Below are positions 23,844 through 32,968 of a stretch of DNA of 44,970 bases, piece by piece (position 1 is the first letter of the stretch; each line of letters starts with the position of its first letter). Made by a program: the position numbers and the translations under genes. Below the pieces are notes generated by a model that was not told where the DNA came from, made no database searches, and was given only the letters and a program-made list of their open reading frames with translations. The DNA comes from Bacteroidetes bacterium UBA1312. GTDB lineage: Bacteria; Bacteroidota; Bacteroidia; Chitinophagales; Chitinophagaceae. Location: NCBI GenBank assembly GCA_002307135.1, contig DBTQ01000028.1, positions 1 through 44,970 of the forward strand, given 5' to 3'.

Positions 23844-26159
23844 ATGACACCCATATACATTGACTTACATATCCATACATCAGATGACCCTAATTCCTTA
23901 AACAAGTCTTATGACATTGAACTATTAGACAAAAACATAAAAAAATATTCAAAAAGTACCGACTATTTAATTTCATTAACTGACCACAACACTATTAATG
24001 AAGACATTTATCTCAAGGCGATAGCAAAAGGAATAAATATTATTGTAGGTGTTGAACTTCACATAAAAAACTATGATGAATGCCCTGCATACCATTGTCA
24101 TATTTACTTTAACATAGAAAATATAACACAGGACATATTAAAAGATTTAAACAAAAAGCTTGACAAATTATACCCAACTAAGGTTGTAGTAAAAACCGAC
24201 AAATCAATTCCAAAAATTGAAGAAATAATCAATCTATTTGACTCTTATGATTTTTTATTACTTCCACACGGCGGACAATCACATTGCACTTTCGATACTT
24301 CAATACCTGCAGGTGTAAAATTCGATACTACAATGGAAAGAAGTATTTATTACAATCAATTTGATGGTTTTACTGCAAGAGGAAATACTGGATTAGAAAA
24401 GACACAGCAATATTTTAAGAAACTTGGAATAAATGATTTTGTCAATCTTGTTACTTGCACCGACAATTATAGCCCAAAAGATTATCCTAATGCGAAGGCT
24501 AAAGATGCTCAACCATTTATTCCAACTTGGATATTGGCAGAGCCTACATACGAAGGACTGCGATTGTCATTATCAGAATCATCAAGACTAGTATATTCTG
24601 TAGATAAACCTCAATTATGGTCAGAAAATATCAGAAGTGTAAAACACAAAAAAGAAAATATTGATATAGAAATTAACTTGACACAAGGTTTAAATGTAGT
24701 TATTGGAGGCTCTTCAAGTGGGAAAACTCTTCTTGTTGATTCCATCTATCGAAAAATAACAAATGATTTTATTACTAGTAATTACAGCCAATATGAAGTA
24801 GAAAAACTTGAAATTGACAATCCATCTGGAGTTACGCCGCATTATTTATCTCAAAACTACATTATGAGTGTAGTCAATGAAGCGACCGATGACAAAATAG
24901 ACAACATCGAAATAATAAAAAATGTTTTCCCTGGAGATAGTGATGTTAAAGACAAAATTGAATACAATTTAAGAAATCTTAAAAAGCAGTTCAAAGAGCT
25001 AATAGAATGCGTTAAAGTTTTAGAAAAAGAAGATAAAGCACTAAAAAAAATACCAGTTTTATCAAGACTAATTACAACAAAGCAAATTGAAGGAAATGTA
25101 TTCGACAAACTACAACCAACTTCAAAAGAAAAAAATATAATTGAGTATAAAGAACAACAGTATGAAGAACATACAAACATTTTGGATGATATTGAAAATG
25201 TATTAAAAAGCAATCCATTCATTCAACACGATAAAAAACTAATCCCCAAACTTAAAAAGGAACTCGACTCTGTATTTAATGCGGCCAACTTTTCTACTAC
25301 AATAAAGAATATTATTTCAAGCGAAAAATTAAAACTAGATAGAGAATTAAGAGATAAAAATGCTGAAGAGCAAACGAAGAAGCAAAGCTTTGATAAACTG
25401 ATTGAATCAATAAGAAAATATTCAGCTAATACAAAAAAGTTTAAAAGCATATTAAAACAAATATCTGAGTATAGTGTAAAGTTTGATTCTGAGCAAATAG
25501 AATCAATGGGGCATAAACTCTATATTGAAAACGGATTTAAACTCAATAAAGATATTTTTCTAGAAGTCATTAACAAGTATCTTAAAACGGATTCAAAAAT
25601 ATTAAAGTTTAAGGACATAACACCTGAATCACTTTTTGAAATTAATTACAAAAAGCAAACTCCTAAAGTTCAAGATTATGATGACTTTGAAAAGCGAGTT
25701 TATAAAGATTTCGAATCTTATAATGTTAAAAAATATAAGATTATCACCAATGACAATAGAGAATTCGAACACCTAAGTGCAGGTTGGAAAACATCAGTTA
25801 TTCTTGACATAATCTTAGGTTATGATAAGGATATTGCTCCTATAATTATTGACCAACCCGAAGACAATCTTGCTACAAGCTATATTAATGGCGGTTTAGT
25901 TTCTGCTATAAAAAAAATAAAGGGAAAGAAACAAATTATTCTAGTTTCACATAATGCTACAATTCCAATGTTAGCTGATGCTCAAAATGTTATTTTGTGC
26001 AACAACTTAAACAACAAAATTATTATTAGGTCTGGCTCTCTTGAAGGGAAAATAGACAAGAAAAACGTACTTGACCATATAGCTGAAATTACTGACGGAG
26101 GAAAGTCTTCAATTAAAAAAAGAGTGAAGAAATACAATCTTAAAAAATTTACCGATTAA
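23844..26159 (+). CDS. PHP-domain nuclease fused to SMC/ABC-like ATPase (TrlF-like)
   Basis: 771 residues. The N-terminal PHP phosphoesterase domain has metal motifs DLHIHTS (7-13), LTDHNT (45-50), GVELH (69-73), HCHIYF (84-89), LPHGG (140-144) and TCTDNYSPKD near 204-213. The C-terminal ATPase has Walker A GGSSSGKT (288-295), a long helical, Lys/Glu-rich middle likely to be coiled coil (about 350-640), an ABC-type signature HLSAGW (643-648), Walker B PIIIDQPEDNL (666-676) and an H-loop SH (702-703). This layout is that of the TrlF-like family; PHP-plus-SMC proteins are found in bacterial conflict systems and are predicted nucleases switched by ATP. The gene is visibly more AT-rich than its neighbours, which suggests transfer. 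It is followed after one base by a small partner gene. Confidence 0.88.
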   Translation: MTPIYIDLHIHTSDDPNSLNKSYDIELLDKNIKKYSKSTDYLISLTDHNTINEDIYLKAIAKGINIIVGVELHIKNYDECPAYHCHIYFNIENITQDILKDLNKKLDKLYPTKVVVKTDKSIPKIEEIINLFDSYDFLLLPHGGQSHCTFDTSIPAGVKFDTTMERSIYYNQFDGFTARGNTGLEKTQQYFKKLGINDFVNLVTCTDNYSPKDYPNAKAKDAQPFIPTWILAEPTYEGLRLSLSESSRLVYSVDKPQLWSENIRSVKHKKENIDIEINLTQGLNVVIGGSSSGKTLLVDSIYRKITNDFITSNYSQYEVEKLEIDNPSGVTPHYLSQNYIMSVVNEATDDKIDNIEIIKNVFPGDSDVKDKIEYNLRNLKKQFKELIECVKVLEKEDKALKKIPVLSRLITTKQIEGNVFDKLQPTSKEKNIIEYKEQQYEEHTNILDDIENVLKSNPFIQHDKKLIPKLKKELDSVFNAANFSTTIKNIISSEKLKLDRELRDKNAEEQTKKQSFDKLIESIRKYSANTKKFKSILKQISEYSVKFDSEQIESMGHKLYIENGFKLNKDIFLEVINKYLKTDSKILKFKDITPESLFEINYKKQTPKVQDYDDFEKRVYKDFESYNVKKYKIITNDNREFEHLSAGWKTSVILDIILGYDKDIAPIIIDQPEDNLATSYINGGLVSAIKKIKGKKQIILVSHNATIPMLADAQNVILCNNLNNKIIIRSGSLEGKIDKKNVLDHIAEITDGGKSSIKKRVKKYNLKKFTD

Positions 26160-26160
26160 T

Positions 26161-26385
26161 ATGAAACTTATATTTTCAAAAAATAAGGAAAACGAAATTT
26201 CAGTAAAACTTGCAACAGGAACTGTCGCAGAGGATTTTTCATATACTGAAATGATTAAGCAACTTCTTAAACGAAATAAGTTTGAGGACAACCAATACAC
26301 AGGGCTATCAAGTGAAGAAAAAACAAGGATTGAGGAGATGCTAAAAAAAGTAAATCAAGCTATTGCAGACGACGAAGAAGAATAA
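26161..26385 (+). CDS. Small acidic-tailed partner of the PHP-ATPase
   Basis: 74 residues, beginning one base after the ATPase stop, so it is surely co-transcribed and probably translationally coupled. The N-terminal half is mixed beta/polar (MKLIFSKNKENEISVKLATG). The second half is helical and charged (SYTEMIKQLLKRNKFEDNQY and EEKTRIEEMLKKVNQAIADD), ending in an acidic tail. No domain is recognised. Placement and size suggest a regulator, adaptor or antitoxin-like partner of the nuclease-ATPase; this is inference. Confidence 0.75.
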   Translation: MKLIFSKNKENEISVKLATGTVAEDFSYTEMIKQLLKRNKFEDNQYTGLSSEEKTRIEEMLKKVNQAIADDEEE

Positions 26386-26404
26386 CTGCCACTAACACGA
26401 TTTT

Positions 26405-26591
26405 GCTGCAAGTGGGACTGGGCGTTAAAACTTTGGCTGTTTGCATCGCTGTACTTTTGTTCCGGCAGAAGAATATCTATTTGGCTTTTTGTTGTTAACT
26501 TCATATTTATATTTTCAATTGGGCAGCGGTTCCTGGCAGACGGAATATTAATTCCCAACCTGCATAAAGCCCTGCCCGTTAGCTGCAAGTG
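26405..26591. repeat. Hairpin-rich segment with direct repeats, cassette-boundary-like
   Basis: Between the small partner gene and the amidohydrolase gene, GCTGCAAGTG occurs twice (26405-26414 and 26582-26591). Just before the second copy is a nested stem: GGGCAG (26521-26526) pairs with CTGCCC (26572-26577), GCAG (26536-26539) with CTGC (26560-26563), and GGAAT (26542-26546) with ATTCC (26551-26555). The outer arm is followed at once by GTTAGCT, which is close to the GTTRRRY core of integron attC sites but not an exact match. The other side lacks a clear inverse core. It may mark a mobile boundary. It contains no convincing gene; the minus-strand frame here is treated as spurious. Confidence 0.45.
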
Positions 26592-26646
26592 CAGGTTGAT
26601 GACAGAACATAACCATTTCACGTAAGCAGAAAAATTATTTTAACGC

Positions 26647-28038
26647 ATGAAATTATCAAGCATTCGAGTTCTGTATTTTCTCCTATTTTCATTTGCTTTA
26701 TTTTCTTGCAGCCATCAGCAACAATACGACCTAGCAATAACCAATGTAAAGGTGTTTGATGCTGAAAATAAAAAAGTATTAGAAGACCAAACAATACTCA
26801 TCAATGCTGACACGATTGTTTCTGTTATTTCCTCAAAGGAATCTTTTAATGCAAAAAAGACGATTGAAGGGAAAGGACGATTGGTTAGTCCAGGCTTCTT
26901 CGACACACATACTCATTTAGGCAACATTTTAGGAGACTATGAAAAAGCGCCCATTTATATTAGCAAGGACTCAGTCAGTATCTATAGAAAGAGAATCGCT
27001 GAAACGTTTCTTAAATATGGTGTAACGACTATTAAAGATGTGGGACAACCTGAGCAATGGATAAAAGAATCATTGAAATGGCAACAACATCCAACTCCCG
27101 ATTTTCCCAATATTTTTATTTGTGGTAGTGCGCTTATTTCTGATGAAGACAGAGTTCCATATATTGGCCATATAGAAGTAAAAGATCCGGAAGATGCAGC
27201 AAGAAAAGTGCAGGAATATCATGACATGGGCATTAATTATCTCAAATTGTATTCAAGATTAAGAATTCCCGAATTTAAGGCTGTAATGAAAAAAGCATCC
27301 GAGCTTAACATGAATACCTGTGCGCACTTAGAGTATAATGTACCTATCGACTCCGCCCTTTCCTATGGCTTAAAGAATTTTGAACATTTACTTACTTTGC
27401 AATCAAGTGTTCTAAATTCTAACGCTGACTGGATGGATTACAATTCAGAATTTCAAAAAAAAATAAAATTAAAATCTTTTATTCCACCTATTTTCGAGGC
27501 TTTCAGATACATAGAAAACAAGCCGTTATTAAAGGAAAAAATGAATGTGCTGATTGAGAAAATGGCAAACGAACATGCGTATTTAAGTACTGCTATCCAT
27601 GTTTTAGCTTCTTATACCGGCAGAAGTTATTTCCGCACATTTATTGTAAACAGATTAAATACTGAAGAAATACCAGAAGTTTTAACAGATGCCGAACGAA
27701 AACTATTCAACGAAGATTTTGACATTATGATGAATCTTTTAAAAATTGCTCATCAAAAAGGCGTGAAAATAACTATAGGAACAGACTGTTCAGATGGGGG
27801 AAAGGCAGTTTTATCTGAGCTGCTTTTATTACATGAATCAGGGTTTTCGATAGAAGATATCTTACAAATCACCACAATTAATGGAGCAAATTCGATGGGC
27901 TTAGGAAATAAATATGGCTCCATTTCAGCGGGTAAAAAAGCAGACTTAGTTATTTTTGAAAAAAATCCATTTGACAATTATAAAAATTTCCTTTCCGAAA
28001 AAATTGTAATAAAAGACGGAAAAGTTTATAAAAATTAA
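26647..28038 (+). CDS. Amidohydrolase-family lipoprotein
   Basis: 463 residues. Lipobox ALFSC puts lipidation at Cys21, so the enzyme is outside the cytoplasm. The amidohydrolase (imidazolonepropionase/prolidase-like) fold is shown by GFFDTHTHLG (metal His88 and His90), Lys200 in NYLKLY (a likely bridging lysine), His227 in NTCAHLEY, His247 in NFEHLLT, and the catalytic Asp in ITIGTDCSDGG. The C-terminal sheet has ISAGKKADLVIFEKNPF. Substrate unknown; relatives hydrolyse cyclic amides or dipeptides. It sits at the right end of the accessory island and converges on dxs with no visible terminator. Confidence 0.9.
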   Translation: MKLSSIRVLYFLLFSFALFSCSHQQQYDLAITNVKVFDAENKKVLEDQTILINADTIVSVISSKESFNAKKTIEGKGRLVSPGFFDTHTHLGNILGDYEKAPIYISKDSVSIYRKRIAETFLKYGVTTIKDVGQPEQWIKESLKWQQHPTPDFPNIFICGSALISDEDRVPYIGHIEVKDPEDAARKVQEYHDMGINYLKLYSRLRIPEFKAVMKKASELNMNTCAHLEYNVPIDSALSYGLKNFEHLLTLQSSVLNSNADWMDYNSEFQKKIKLKSFIPPIFEAFRYIENKPLLKEKMNVLIEKMANEHAYLSTAIHVLASYTGRSYFRTFIVNRLNTEEIPEVLTDAERKLFNEDFDIMMNLLKIAHQKGVKITIGTDCSDGGKAVLSELLLLHESGFSIEDILQITTINGANSMGLGNKYGSISAGKKADLVIFEKNPFDNYKNFLSEKIVIKDGKVYKN

Positions 28039-28080
28039 TTCAGTCATGACTTTGATTGTTGACAATATTACTAGATAGGA

Positions 28081-30009
28081 TTAACTCATGGATTCCATCA
28101 CCGTCACATCCATCAGCTCTCTTACAGCATTTGCAATAGCAGCCGCATCAAAGCCACATTCTTTGTGTAACTCTTCGGGCTTGCCGTGTTCTATTACCCT
28201 ATCAGGAATACCCAACATCTTTATTTGTGGGTGGTAATCATGTGCATTCATAAACTCCAAAACCGCAGAGCCCATTCCACCAACAATCGTACCATCTTCT
28301 ACTGTAATAATTTTATTAAAACGACCGCCAATTTCATGGAGCATTGCCTCGTCTATTGGTTTTACGAAGCGAAGATCATAGTGTGCAGGGCGAAGATCGT
28401 CTGTCAATAATTCGCGACAAGCATTCACCGCAAAGTTACCTACATGCCCAAATGTAATAATTGCAATTTCTTCACCTTCTTGTATTTTTCGTCCTTTCCC
28501 TATGCTTACCTTTTCCATCGGCGTGCGCCATTCAGGCATTACGCCTTGCCCCCGCGGATAACGTATAACAAAGGGATTTGTATTTTCAGGTAACTGCGCA
28601 GTGTACATTAAATTGCGCAACTCCGATTCATTCATCGGCGCACTTACAATCATGTTAGGAATCACACGCATGTATGCAATATCATACGCGCCATGATGTG
28701 TTCCTCCATCATCACCCACCAAACCACCACGATCAAGACAAAAAATAACAGGTAGTTTTTGTATCGCCACGTCATGTATCACCATATCGTAAGCACGTTG
28801 CATAAACGAGCTGTAAATATTGCAGAACACTTTCATGCCTCTTGTCGCTAGACCAGCACTCAGCGTTACTGCATGTTGCTCCGCAATACCAACATCGATG
28901 GCTCGGTCAGGCATTTTGTCCATCATTATTTTGAGCGAACAACCTGAAGGCATAGCCGGAGTAATACCCATAATTTGGGGATTGAGCTCCGCCAATTCAA
29001 GAATAGTATGTCCAAATACATCCTGATATTTTGGAGGTTCAGGAACAATAGTAACTTTTTTATTTATTTTACCTGTTACCTTATCAAAGGTTCCGGGCGC
29101 ATGCCAGAGTGTTTGGTCTTTTTCCGCAAGGTCATAGCCTTTACCCTTCACTGTTTTAATGTGCAACAATTTAGGACCAGGTATATCTTTAAGGTCTTTT
29201 AGCGTTTCTGCAAGCTTCAATACATTATGTCCGTCGATCGGTCCAAAATACCGCATACCCAAAGCTTCGAATAAGTTGCTCTGTCTGGAAACCATTCCTT
29301 TAAGACCCGCGCCCAACTTACCCGCCATCTCGCGTTGAAAGTCTGGATAAGGTAACTTACCTAATAACTTCCATACATCTTCGCGCAATTTATTGTAGGT
29401 TGGCGATGTAGTAATATCTGTCAGATACTCTTTAAGCGCACCAACATTAGGGTCAATCGACATATTGTTGTCGTTGAGTACTACCAATATATTGGTACCA
29501 CTCACCCCTGCATGATTCAATGCTTCGAAAGGAAGACCTGCTGTCATGGCTCCATCACCAATTACCGCCACATGCTGGCGATCATTATTGCCTTGGTATT
29601 TAGAGGCAATAGCCATACCCAAAGCAGCAGAAATAGAAGTAGAAGAGTGCCCGACACCAAAAGCATCGTATTCGCTTTCGTCGCGCTTAGGGAAACCACT
29701 AATCCCCCCATAACGACGATTAGTATGAAAAACCTCACGGCGACCTGTCAATATTTTGTGCCCATAAGCCTGATGGCCTACGTCCCAAACCAATTGGTCA
29801 TCGGGCGTATTGAGTATATAATGTAATGCTACAGTTAATTCAACCACGCCAAGACTAGCTCCAAAATGCCCACCATTGACACTAACACAATCAATAATAA
29901 ATTGACGCAACTCATTGCATACCTGCTGTAAGTCGCTCTTATTAAGTTTGCGAAGGTCTTCGGGGATATTTATTTGGCTGAGCAGTGGCCCTGCAGCTAT
30001 TTTTTCCAT
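28081..30009 (-). CDS. dxs: 1-deoxy-D-xylulose-5-phosphate synthase
   Basis: 642 residues, full length. It condenses pyruvate and glyceraldehyde 3-phosphate on thiamine diphosphate, the first step of the MEP isoprenoid pathway. Landmarks: GGHFGASLGVVELTVALHY (47-65), WDVGHQAYGHKILTGRR (75-91), the ThDP-binding GDGAMTAG (151-158) with LNDNNMSI (178-185), GPIDGHNV, the transketolase middle with MGITPAMPSGCSL and DVGIAEQHAVTLSAGLA, and a C-terminal EDGTIVGGMGSAV. ispE of the same pathway lies about 1.1 kb upstream on the same strand, separated by a transporter gene. It has its own -7 element (30037-30044). Confidence 0.97.
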   Translation of the reverse strand: MEKIAAGPLLSQINIPEDLRKLNKSDLQQVCNELRQFIIDCVSVNGGHFGASLGVVELTVALHYILNTPDDQLVWDVGHQAYGHKILTGRREVFHTNRRYGGISGFPKRDESEYDAFGVGHSSTSISAALGMAIASKYQGNNDRQHVAVIGDGAMTAGLPFEALNHAGVSGTNILVVLNDNNMSIDPNVGALKEYLTDITTSPTYNKLREDVWKLLGKLPYPDFQREMAGKLGAGLKGMVSRQSNLFEALGMRYFGPIDGHNVLKLAETLKDLKDIPGPKLLHIKTVKGKGYDLAEKDQTLWHAPGTFDKVTGKINKKVTIVPEPPKYQDVFGHTILELAELNPQIMGITPAMPSGCSLKIMMDKMPDRAIDVGIAEQHAVTLSAGLATRGMKVFCNIYSSFMQRAYDMVIHDVAIQKLPVIFCLDRGGLVGDDGGTHHGAYDIAYMRVIPNMIVSAPMNESELRNLMYTAQLPENTNPFVIRYPRGQGVMPEWRTPMEKVSIGKGRKIQEGEEIAIITFGHVGNFAVNACRELLTDDLRPAHYDLRFVKPIDEAMLHEIGGRFNKIITVEDGTIVGGMGSAVLEFMNAHDYHPQIKMLGIPDRVIEHGKPEELHKECGFDAAAIANAVRELMDVTVMESMS

Positions 30010-30036
30010 CTACTGTTTGTGGCTGAATAACGGCAT

Positions 30037-30044
30037 CAAAGCTA
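30037..30044 (-). promoter_or_regulatory. -7 promoter element for dxs
   Basis: On the minus strand TAGCTTTG matches TAnnTTTG exactly, about 28 bp before the dxs start codon. No clear -33 TTG was found. Confidence 0.45.
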
Positions 30045-30125
30045 CGAAAGTCTAACATTAAAATAATGAAAACTTTCATAAAATAAGACTGTATTTATAC
30101 TTTTAGTGATGCAGTTGTCCATTTC

Positions 30126-31064
30126 CTATTCATGAATATCAGATTCAGTTGGCATATTATGTATTGCCGCTAGTTTGCGTTTCTTTTTGTACACGCTATT
30201 CACAATTATGATACCCGAGAGTATAAGAACAAAGGCCACAATCGTAAATTCATTAAGAGGCTCTTGAAGAACAAAATAACCCAATATAACGGCGACTAAT
30301 GGATTTACATAAGCATAGGAAGTAACAAAACCCACCGGAAGTTCTTTCAAAGCATACATATATGCAGCATAGGCCATTACAGATCCAAAAACGACTAAAT
30401 ACCCAAATGCCATCAGACCATCTTTGTTCCACCAGACAATATGACTATAATCGTCAGCGATTGGACTGATCAAGAGCATCAATACCCCACCAAAAAAAAG
30501 TTGAATCGCCGAATTGAATAAAGGATTCAGCACATTCTTATTATTTTTATTAAGAATACTCCCCAAAGCCCAACCAAATGTGGCAATAAATAATGCAACA
30601 ATGCCAATAGCAAACAGATGCCCCTCTGTATATTGCAAGTTATCTTGAAAAATCAACCCAACCCCAACAAAACCAAGCAACATACCAATAAGCACCCTTC
30701 CATTCAATCGTTCACGACCACTGATAATACTAATAATGACAGAACTAATTGGCATTGTAGAACAAATCAATGCAGCCAAGCCACTGGAGACATGTTGCTC
30801 TGACCAAGTCACCAAACCATTGCCGATGGTAATTAATAAGAAACCTATAAAGGCTTGATAAAGGAGATTTTTAATGCTTAAATTTACTTTTGATGAGCGA
30901 ACTAATGCTACACATGCAAGTATTAACCCAGCCAATACTTGTCTGGCTCCGGCAAACAAAAATGCCGGATAGTGCAACACCCCTATACGAATAGCCAAAT
31001 AAGTAGTACCCCAAACAATACAAATAAATAGATACGCGAAATAGGCTTTGCTTTGGGATTTCAT
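30126..31064 (-). CDS. EamA/DMT-family transporter
   Basis: 312 residues with about ten hydrophobic helices in two EamA repeats, typical of drug/metabolite transporters of the inner membrane. The first helix includes FAYLFICIVWGTTYLAIRIG; later ones include GFLLITIGNGLVTWSEQHVS, LGFVGVGLIFQD and PVGFVTSYAYVNPLVAVILG. A basic tail (KKKRKL) ends the last helix. Substrate cannot be told. It lies between dxs and ispE on the same strand, 55 bp downstream of ispE, and is probably read from the ispE side. Confidence 0.92.
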   Translation of the reverse strand: MKSQSKAYFAYLFICIVWGTTYLAIRIGVLHYPAFLFAGARQVLAGLILACVALVRSSKVNLSIKNLLYQAFIGFLLITIGNGLVTWSEQHVSSGLAALICSTMPISSVIISIISGRERLNGRVLIGMLLGFVGVGLIFQDNLQYTEGHLFAIGIVALFIATFGWALGSILNKNNKNVLNPLFNSAIQLFFGGVLMLLISPIADDYSHIVWWNKDGLMAFGYLVVFGSVMAYAAYMYALKELPVGFVTSYAYVNPLVAVILGYFVLQEPLNEFTIVAFVLILSGIIIVNSVYKKKRKLAAIHNMPTESDIHE

Positions 31065-31119
31065 AAATAACTGAGCTAATATTATTGTTACAAAAACTTA
31101 CTTATAGTTGCAATAAAGC

Positions 31120-31944
31120 TTATTCGCAATAAAAAACTTCCACACGTGTATTGGTGGTCAACGAAGATTGCTTTCCTTTTTCAAAAATACCATAAATAGT
31201 GCTACCACTTCCACTCATAGATGCATAAATTGCCCCCTCTGCATACAACTGTTCCTTGAGTTCTCTAAGCCCAGCATATTTTGCAAAAACAGTTTGTTCA
31301 AAATCATTAATGACAACGCCTTTCCAGTCTTCAACAGACAAATCAGTCAACGTTCGGAGGTCAAAAGTTGCAGCCTGAGGTGTTATTCCTCCAAATGCAA
31401 CAGCAGTCGCAACATGTATCTTCGGACAAATAATCTGTATGCTGTAACGGCTCAGATCCACATCTATTGGCGACAAGACTTCTCCCCTTCCCGATGCAAA
31501 ATGCGGTGTATTATAAATAAAAAAAGGACAATCACTACCCAACTGTAATGCGTAATCAGCAAGCGTTTTATCACTCAACTCTAAAGCAAAGAACTTATTG
31601 AGCAAACGCAACATAAATGCACCATCCGAAGAACCGCCTCCCAAACCTGCACCCATCGGAATGGCTTTAAGCAATTGAACATTGATATTTGAAACACGTT
31701 CAGGATAATGACTTTTAATGAGCTGGAATGCGCTCCAAACTAAATTATCATACACATCTCCTTCAATTGCTTTCCCTGAAATGCGCATACTTGACTCAAC
31801 GTTATCGGCTGTCGGTAATACTTCCAAAGCATCTTTAAGCTGTGGTAAAGGATAAAAAACAGTTTCTAAATCATGATAACCGTCTATACGTTTATTGGTA
31901 ACGTATAATCCTAAATTTATTTTGGCATTGGGAAAGTGTAGCAA
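31120..31944 (-). CDS. ispE: 4-diphosphocytidyl-2-C-methyl-D-erythritol kinase
   Basis: 274 residues. A GHMP kinase of the MEP pathway that phosphorylates CDP-methylerythritol. It begins PNAKINLGLYV, with Lys8 at the substrate site; the GHMP ATP loop is IPMGAGLGGGSSDGAF (95-110), and the catalytic Asp138 is in LGSDCPFF. A C-terminal GHMP motif reads YASMSGSGSTIYGIF. The TAG-flanked start at 31944 begins right at the first strand. Same pathway and strand as dxs. Confidence 0.95.
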   Translation of the reverse strand: MLHFPNAKINLGLYVTNKRIDGYHDLETVFYPLPQLKDALEVLPTADNVESSMRISGKAIEGDVYDNLVWSAFQLIKSHYPERVSNINVQLLKAIPMGAGLGGGSSDGAFMLRLLNKFFALELSDKTLADYALQLGSDCPFFIYNTPHFASGRGEVLSPIDVDLSRYSIQIICPKIHVATAVAFGGITPQAATFDLRTLTDLSVEDWKGVVINDFEQTVFAKYAGLRELKEQLYAEGAIYASMSGSGSTIYGIFEKGKQSSLTTNTRVEVFYCE

Positions 31945-32002
31945 GCGTGATCAGATTTGAATATTCGTAGATAATAATTTCGAAGGCAATTTTAATCCTT
32001 AC

Positions 32003-32857
32003 TTATTTAAGTAACTCACAAGGTTTCATATTTGTAGCTTTTTTAAAAGCTGTACTGAAGTGTGAAATACTGCTGTAGCCTAATGTGTGAGCAACCTCCG
32101 AAACAGTATAGCCTTCTATTTGCAATAATTTTTTAGCTTTATTAATACGCAAATCTTGTTGAAACTCGTTAATCGTCTTTCCAAACATGGCTTTAAACCC
32201 CTTTTTCAAATAACATTCATTGATAGCCACTCTACGAGAAAGCTCACGAATAGTAACCGTTTGGTCGTATTCCAATTGCAATATTTCACGAGCCTGCATC
32301 ACTTTATCCCGTTCTGTATTATTACTTAAAAAACTACATGCCGGAACAGAATGAACTTCATTGATTGATCCTATATAGTTGACCGCTTTGCGCAACAACT
32401 GAAGAGATAACTCCATTTGTAGCAAGCGCTCAGGGAAGCTCCCTTCATGCGAAACAGCTTGCAATTCATCCAACAAAAGCCTTGTATGCTTGCATAAAAC
32501 TATTTGTAGTCCGTTATGATTTTCATTAAATGCCGTTTCCGCAAGTAAGGTCTCTAAGTTCCACTGAGCAATAAAATCTGCATCAAATTGGATGGCAAAT
32601 ACACGAGCAGTTGAACATTCTGTAAAATGATGCTGTAAATAATTAAGACTTACATCAAATAGTTCATCAGAAGAATTAGCACATACTAATTTACCAAACT
32701 GACTTGGTAAATTTTGCTCCGGATAATTGACCAACCAACTATGAATATGCACCTGTTGATTTACTTTCCAATATTGCTCCTCTACTATAAGCACATCGGT
32801 ACCCAGTAAAAGCTGGACTGCATTTTTAAACTCTAATGTGCTATTCAATTGTTTCAT
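32003..32857 (-). CDS. AraC-family transcriptional regulator
   Basis: 284 residues from ATG 32857. The C-terminal AraC DNA-binding domain has two helix-turn-helix units: VTIRELSRRVAINECYLKKG and YTVSEVAHTLGYSSISHFST, with the family ending FKKATNMKPCELLK. The N-terminal 180 residues are an unassigned sensing domain. The frame is open to 32950, but that extension contains the terminator hairpin of the upstream gene (32912-32947), so the shorter start is better. It resembles the PchR-like AraC regulators of Bacteroidetes; target unknown. Confidence 0.88.
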   Translation of the reverse strand: MKQLNSTLEFKNAVQLLLGTDVLIVEEQYWKVNQQVHIHSWLVNYPEQNLPSQFGKLVCANSSDELFDVSLNYLQHHFTECSTARVFAIQFDADFIAQWNLETLLAETAFNENHNGLQIVLCKHTRLLLDELQAVSHEGSFPERLLQMELSLQLLRKAVNYIGSINEVHSVPACSFLSNNTERDKVMQAREILQLEYDQTVTIRELSRRVAINECYLKKGFKAMFGKTINEFQQDLRINKAKKLLQIEGYTVSEVAHTLGYSSISHFSTAFKKATNMKPCELLK

Positions 32858-32911
32858 TGGTGTGCAAATGTAACTAGATAATAAAGATTTCAGGAAGCAA
32901 AAGCGCAAAAA

Positions 32912-32947
32912 CAAAGTCGCTTGAATGTCATTTTTCAAGCGACTTTG
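32912..32947 (-). terminator. Terminator after the T9SS protein gene
   Basis: CAAAGTCGCTTGAA (32912-32925) and its exact complement (32934-32947) with an 8-nt loop. It lies 21 bp after the stop at 32969 on the minus strand. Confidence 0.7.
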
Positions 32948-32968
32948 CATGATTATAAATCATATTAC

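Noticed and set aside
26355..26621. Minus-strand 88-codon ORF
   Set aside because: It lies over the hairpin-rich boundary segment, overlaps the end of the small partner gene, and its low-complexity composition (Ser run, Arg/Cys mix) does not look like a real protein.
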